Origin: Physocladia obscura
Lineage: Eukaryota > Chytridiomycota > Chytridiomycetes > Chytridiales > Chytriomycetaceae
Length of the DNA stretch: 12,078 nt
Direction of reading: 5' to 3'
Assembly (NCBI GenBank): GCA_027596945.1
Contig: JADGJH010001080.1
Location: forward strand, 1-12,078
The notes below the pieces were generated by a model, which saw only the letters and a list, made by a program, of their open reading frames with translations, was not told the DNA's origin and ran no database searches. Positions 7,923-12,078 of this stretch are shown here, piece after piece. Position numbers and translations under genes: made by a program. Positions within the stretch are counted from its first letter, which is position 1; each line of letters starts with the position of its first letter.

Positions 7923-9636
7923 ATGGGCCGTGATGCAAGAGACTACAAACGCATCTTTGTCGGTAATTGTTTCTCAGCTATTTATCTCCATTGCATCTAA
8001 TCCTTTTTGCAGGAAAATTGCCGCGAGATGTATCAGAGCGTGAGATTAAAAAGTATGCTGGGTCTTTTTTCATTTTATTTCACTTAGTTTTGATTGGTGG
8101 ATCTGACGGTATATCGTTTTTAATCAGGCACTTTGAAACTTATGGTCGTTTGAGAGAAATTCGTATTCTGGTTGGTTTTGCTTTTGTTGAATATGATGAC
8201 CACCGAGACGCAAGGTATTCCAACCATTTACATCCTCGTTTCACAACCGACTGATTTCCGCTTTATTTTTATTCCTATTCATCCAGAGATGCTGTCGAAA
8301 AATTGGATGGCACTCGTTTCCTTGGCGATCGGTTTGTGATAAGCTTTTGCTTTCTTTCATGCGACAAACCCTTATTTTTTTAACAGAATCATTGTCGAGC
8401 CTGCTAAAACACAGCGCGATGATCGCGACAGAGATAGAGGAGACAGGCGTGGCGACAGAGACTCGTACAGAGACAGAGAACGAGTTCCAAGAGGAACGGG
8501 AAACAACAGACTCAAGATTGAGAACCTTGTGAGCTACTATTCCATACATATTGCTCATATTTAGTTGTAACAATTTCATTAAAAACTAGCCAGGACGTAT
8601 TTCTTGGCAGGTTGGTTTCTTGTATTTAATTTTCTTTTTTTGCGACCAGGAATACTCTGCTTTCTCTGCGACAAAGCGATTATATTTCTTCTCTTCTTTT
8701 CTACGGCTACTGTGTTGGTGTCTGCTGGATTTCTCTCGCTCTCTCTCTTTCTCTCTCTCACTCTCTTCTTTTTCTACTTCTCTGGATTGAGTTTTGGCTT
8801 TGCCTGACTTTTGGTTACTACTTTGGATTTGGCTTTCGCTTTCGCTTCTGGACTTCCTGGACTTCTTTACCAATCTGTTTCTTTTTCTCTCTTTCTCTCT
8901 CTCTTTTTCTTTCTTCCTTCTTAAACTGGAAAAATCCTCAACAATTTTTCCACTTTCTTTTCTTTCTTCGGGAGGGCCTGCGTTGGAAACAAGAATTAAC
9001 TTTTTTCTTTTATTTTTTTCCGTTAATCTATTTTCTTTTTTCATTTGCAATCTACCTGTCATTTCGGTTTCAATTACAGACATTGAAAGATCTTATGCGC
9101 AAGGCTGGTGAAGTTACATTTACTGACATTGACAGAGATGGATATGGGTTTGTTTTTCCGTTTCATACTTTGCTGTTTTTAAGTATTTAATTTCAAATAT
9201 TCACAGAATCGTTGAATTTTCCAATGCGGGTGACATGGACGAAGCTATCAAGATTTTCGATGATTACGAGTATGAGGGCCGTCGGTTAATTGTGACTGAG
9301 GTTGAATGCCATCTTTTTTAAGATTTATTCCTTATTTTGATATAAAACTCATAGGTCAAGTCTCGTAGCAGCAACGAAGACCGCAGAAGAAAATCTAGAT
9401 CTAGATCGAGATCTCCAAGAAGAAGCAGTGGTCGCTCGCGTAGCCACAGTCGTAGTCGTAGTCGCAGCCATAGCCCGCGCCCTTCATCTCGCAGAGGGCG
9501 CGACGCTTCTGAGGAACGCGATGATCACGACGATGAGAAAAATGCTGATCACAATGACGAGAAACGCGGTCGTGCTGATTTTGATGAAAAGGAAATCGAC
9601 CGGCGTAGCGATGAATTGGATGGCGAGGACCATTAA
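7923..9636 (+). CDS. SR splicing factor with two RRMs and an RS domain (SRSF4/5/6-like)
   Basis: Nine exons: 7923-7962, 8013-8052, 8128-8214, 8287-8331, 8387-8528, 8590-8610, 9080-9147, 9207-9300 and 9355-9636. All phases agree and give 272 residues. RRM1 (about 9-78) has RNP2 RIFVGKL and RNP1 VGFAFVEY. A hinge rich in RD/RG follows (82-107). RRM2 (112-180) carries LKIENL, the SWQTLKD helix that marks SR-type second RRMs, AGEVTFTD and GIVEFSN. The RS domain (about 181-222) has repeated SRSRSRS and [12 protein letters not shown] charged, mostly acidic tail of about 50 residues ends the protein, which is unusual. Such proteins bind exonic enhancers and recruit U1 and U2AF in the nucleus. A second donor at 9292 (GTGACT) could replace the weak GTTGAA at 9301, removing residues VTE. 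Confidence 0.92.
8590..8610 (+). other. 21-nt micro-exon in the SR gene RRM2
   Basis: Flanked by ACTAG and GTTGGT, this 21-nt stretch encodes PGRISWQ in phase 0. It fills exactly the gap between RLKIENL (exon 5) and TLKDLM (exon 7). Without it RRM2 would lack the first part of the SWQ-LKD signature, so conservation supports it strongly. Confidence 0.85.
8611..9079 (+). other. Long pyrimidine-rich intron of the SR gene
   Basis: 469 bp, against 50-75 bp for the other seven introns of the gene. It is strongly CT-rich, especially about 8690-8770 and 8875-8980 (runs of TCTCTCT and TTTCTTTC). The opposite strand stays open for 165 codons (9083-8586) and would read as Lys/Glu/Arg/Ser-rich. I treat that as a product of the composition, not as a gene. 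Confidence 0.75.
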
Positions 9637-9747
9637 TTAAAAATTTTAAAAAATTTTAAAAAAAACAAACGAAGATGCTTTTTTTTTTTCCAAATCTCCT
9701 AGTATCTTCAACCTTCCGTTTCGTGTTTCAAGTGATTGCAAACAAAA

Positions 9748-9753
9748 AATAAA
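9748..9753 (+). promoter_or_regulatory. Candidate polyadenylation signal of the SR gene (AATAAA)
   Basis: AATAAA about 112 bp after the stop, within an A-rich stretch containing a second overlapping copy. Motif and position only. Confidence 0.35.
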
Positions 9754-9833
9754 ATAAAATAAGAAAAATAAAAAATAGAAATATTAGAAGTTTACTAAGT
9801 GGAAAATGAGAGTTGTGGATTCCAGGCCCAAAT

Positions 9834-9862
9834 TTGCTGGTTTCAGATTGCAAAACCAGCAA
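9834..9862. repeat. Perfect 10-bp inverted repeat (hairpin)
   Basis: TTGCTGGTTT (9834-9843) and AAACCAGCAA (9853-9862) are exact reverse complements with a 9-nt loop. It lies about 200 bp beyond the SR stop and could be in its 3' UTR or in intergenic sequence. Confidence 0.7.
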
Positions 9863-10730
9863 TACTAATTAATTTATATGACCAACACACTTATTTTCTC
9901 TGTTTTACTGAGGTGGCATGACACTATTTACATTAGTCGATAGAACAAATCTTTTTGTGCCATCAATGGCCAGTGCTTTAAACTAATGCTTTTCAGTACT
10001 CATCCAAAAACACTTGGTCAAATAACAACCCTTCTAACTTTCAGACAAAATTCCGACAACAGAAGTAAGTGCTGGTGCTGACGAAATAACATTGCTGAAG
10101 GCTAGAAAGGCAATATTTCAGTAAGTAATTGATGAAAAACCAATCTCAATGCTGCGATCCAACACGGTAATCAACCGAAATATCTGATAAACATCTCGTT
10201 CAATGTCAATATTTGAATTTTACATTTTCAAGACTTGAAAGCATAGCAAAGAGTCCTGCGGATTCTGACAACTGAAGCAAGCTAAAATGTGCATTAAAAG
10301 GAATAAGTGACACTGGATTACAGTTTTTACCATGTGGAGCTAACAAAAATGGAACACTTGTATAGTATTTGATCCTGCAACTGTAACTGCCGTGTATCAG
10401 GAAATTACGCAATGCAACGGAGAGTAATCAATAAGTATTAGAGGTAAGGTGTGCAGTCGGAGCTTTGTTTTAATTCAAAATAGCATTTTCTTTTTATTTG
10501 ATAGATAGCTGATAAACTAAACTTTTAGAGGTTTACTAATTAATATCAACTTAGAGTGACTTAATACAAGGAAAAGAAAATTATTACACATGTATGTTTA
10601 TATTTTGATTCTTCTTCGTGTTTTTTGTTTTTTAAAAAAAACAAGCCAATTTTAAGAAAAGATGCAAACGAAAGTCGCATTTTTACCCAGTTCGAAAAAC
10701 ATATTATAAGCCTCTGAGCTCATCAAAAAA

Positions 10731-10745
10731 TATATATATATATAT
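10731..10745. repeat. TA dinucleotide tract
   Basis: About seven TA units directly after an A-run. A short microsatellite just downstream of the G-alpha 3' end. Confidence 0.85.
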
Positions 10746-10767
10746 TATTTATAGAAACAATGGCTTT

Positions 10768-10773
10768 TTTATT
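10768..10773 (-). promoter_or_regulatory. Candidate polyadenylation signal of the G-alpha gene
   Basis: AATAAA on the - strand, 19 bp after the TGA at 10795-10793. Its position supports the proposed terminal exon. Confidence 0.45.
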
Positions 10774-10792
10774 ATTATAGTTTAACAGAAAG

Positions 10793-12078
10793 TCATAAAA
10801 ATTGTAGATTGTTAAGCTCCGTGCTGTATTAACACAAGGGAAATAAAACATTATTTTTTGTGAAATGAAAATCTTCAATATACTTTATAACTCCAATAAG
10901 AACACAATCCAGCACCCGTTTCAAGTGTAGTCCATCGGTGGCGTATGTCAGGTGAAAGAAAATCTGCCGGGTATTGACTTTATTAAGAGTCCTGAATTTG
11001 TTGACGAAAAAATCAGCGCCGCGGTCAAAATCGTTTTCTCCTGGTCGTTTTAATACGTGAAAGAGGAGAGAGGACGTGATTTGGTGAGGTGAATGAATTG
11101 GTAAGTCGGTTGAAGGAGAACAAACAAAGAAAATTATAAATCAACAGAGAAATTTTTTTTTCAAATTTTTTCAATCAAAAAAATTTTTTTCTCTTTTTTT
11201 CTACCCAAATACCTTCATAATCCGGAAAATATTTATCTATCCGACTCTTTTCCAATTTTTTTTTGAACAAATCAATCTTATTCATAAAAACGATGAAACT
11301 CGTGTCTTTGAACAGAGATATATTGAGCATGCTTTTGAAAACGTTCAACGATTCAGTAACTGCCAAAAAACATTTATGAAAGGAAGAAACAAAATTTTCA
11401 ATGCCATGCATACAATAAAAACACAAAATAAAATGCAAAAAACAAAAACCACTCTTCGTCCAGGCGGTTTGTCTGATTGATTGTATTATTTTGCTTCACA
11501 CGCTTCGCTCGTTTATTATTATCATTATTTTCTTTCACTTGCTTCGCTAGTTATTTTTTACTCACTCCACTCATTATGTAACTCACTTCTATTCGTATTA
11601 ACATCTTCCAAACACGCCTGATCATACGAACTCAACGCAGTCACAAACAAAATAACTTTACAATCGTCGAAAAACGGTGCCCACTTCTTACGCTGACTAC
11701 GCTGCCCACCAACGTCGAAAAAAATAAAATTGCGGCCTTCAACCAATATCCGCGTTGACGACACGTTTGTTGTCATTATTCGGCATTTCAAAATATCTTC
11801 TTCTGTCGGAACGTAGTCTGGCCCACTTATTCTAGATATGTTTGTCATTACACTGATTTTTTTTTTGATGACATCAGCGAAAGCAGTTTAAACAAAAAAC
11901 TAAATACTTAACTAGCTGCAACAGTCTTGAAGTGAGAATTCATTGCTTCGACTGAAACAATACTGTTTGTGACATTTGATTAAATTATAATGGTTGATTT
12001 TTTTTCTTTGTTGCATGCTCTCAACTTGAGTTTCTTTTTTTTTCTTCTAATTTTTAATCCTCACTACTTACTCTACAC
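10793..12078 (-). CDS. Heterotrimeric G protein alpha subunit, divergent, 5' half outside the window
   Basis: Proposed exons: 12078-12072 (end of an upstream exon, GTAAGT donor, uncertain), 11852-11587, 11359-11213, 11040-10884 and 10823-10793, all in phase. Motifs in order are: switch I RIMTTNV with the catalytic Arg and Mg-binding Thr; switch II FFDVGGQRSQRKKWAPFFDD with the catalytic Gln; EDVNTNRI-TESLNVF formed across a splice; G4 FMNKIDLF; FPDYEG; and G5 TYATD where TCAT is usual. The short last exon supplies TELNNLQFL and restores the expected spacing from the G5 box to the C-terminus. The first 150-200 residues, including the P-loop, lie to the right. The acceptor of exon 11852 could instead be at 11831, but 11852 adds VMTNISRI, which fits the family's F-x-DNL-x-RI. 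It acts at the plasma membrane downstream of receptors. Confidence 0.85.
11495..11556. repeat. Imperfect direct repeat inside a G-alpha intron
   Basis: TTCACACGCTTCGCTCGTTT (from 11495) and TTCACTTGCTTCGCTAGTTA (from 11534) are spaced 39 bp apart in the 227-bp intron at 11360-11586. They share the core GCTTCGCT. Confidence 0.5.

Larger units (their letters stand above)
9637..10792. other. AT-rich intergenic stretch between convergent genes
   Basis: About 1.15 kb between the SR and G-alpha stops. It holds A-rich tracts after the SR gene, the hairpin at 9834-9862, isolated splice-like motifs near 10044-10122, and a TA tract at 10731-10745. The longest open frame (68 codons, - strand, 10412-10206) shows no domain-like pattern. 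I see no RNA gene. Confidence 0.55.

Noticed and set aside
8586..9083. 165-codon - strand ORF rich in Arg, Glu, Lys and Ser, resembling an RS-type protein
   Set aside because: It lies across the pyrimidine-rich intron and the micro-exon of the SR gene. Its composition follows directly from CT-rich sequence read backwards, with few bases that could make stops.
10044..10127. Two exon-like pieces with TTTCAG before and GTAAGT after
   Set aside because: They are about 20 nt or contain stops, join to no recognisable coding sequence, and have no partner exons on the + strand.
10126..10196. C/D-box snoRNA-like pair (TGATGA near 10130, CTGA near 10185)
   Set aside because: The sequences outside the two boxes cannot pair to form a terminal stem, and the motifs are short enough to occur by chance.
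10206..10412. 68-codon - strand ORF in the intergenic stretch
   Set aside because: Short, in AT-rich sequence, with no splice partners, no neighbouring promoter signs and no recognisable motif.
11175..11438. Unspliced 87-codon - strand ORF containing the NKID motif
   Set aside because: Both ends read through introns; the central part is the G-alpha exon 11359-11213, and the rest is intron translation.

Overview
The window looks like nuclear DNA of a fungus, most likely an early-diverging (chytrid-like) one. It is AT-rich. Most introns are short (50-85 bp, GT...AG), and genes are packed closely on both strands. It carries an Enhancer-of-polycomb (EPL1) gene, a true SR splicing factor with two RRMs (absent from Saccharomyces), and a heterotrimeric G-alpha with the KKWAPFF form of switch II seen in fungal proteins. 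The lineage is an inference from these features; no rRNA or other marker gene is present.

Layout, left to right: (1) + strand, 1-1422: 3' part of a DJ-1/PfpI-like gene with two domains, the second degenerate. (2) 1423-2033: intergenic, shared by two convergent genes. (3) - strand, 2034-2898: three-exon gene for a 248-residue coiled-coil protein that I do not recognise. (4) - strand, 2974-6084: six-exon EPL1 gene (921 residues, with a Q-rich C-terminal half), starting only 75 bp upstream of gene 3. (5) 6085-7036: gap with a weakly supported spliced - strand gene. (6) - strand, 7037-7891: intron-less CCDC97/DUF2052 gene. (7) + strand, 7923-9636: nine-exon SR protein gene, including a 21-nt micro-exon and one long pyrimidine-rich intron. 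Genes 6 and 7 are divergent, with 31 bp between their start codons. (8) 9637-10792: AT-rich intergenic stretch between convergent genes, with a hairpin and a TA tract. (9) - strand, 10793 to the right edge: 3' half of a divergent G-alpha gene.

No operon-like system or mobile element is visible. The functional grouping that stands out is the divergent pair CCDC97 (reported with the SF3b part of the spliceosome) and the SR factor: two splicing-related proteins sharing one very small promoter region. EPL1 belongs to the NuA4 histone acetyltransferase, and the G-alpha to receptor signalling. The most useful points for follow-up are the exon structures: a micro-exon that completes the SWQ signature of RRM2, a terminal G-alpha exon that restores the expected C-terminal length, an Asn in G-alpha switch I where nearly all relatives have Gly, and three in-frame introns without stops.
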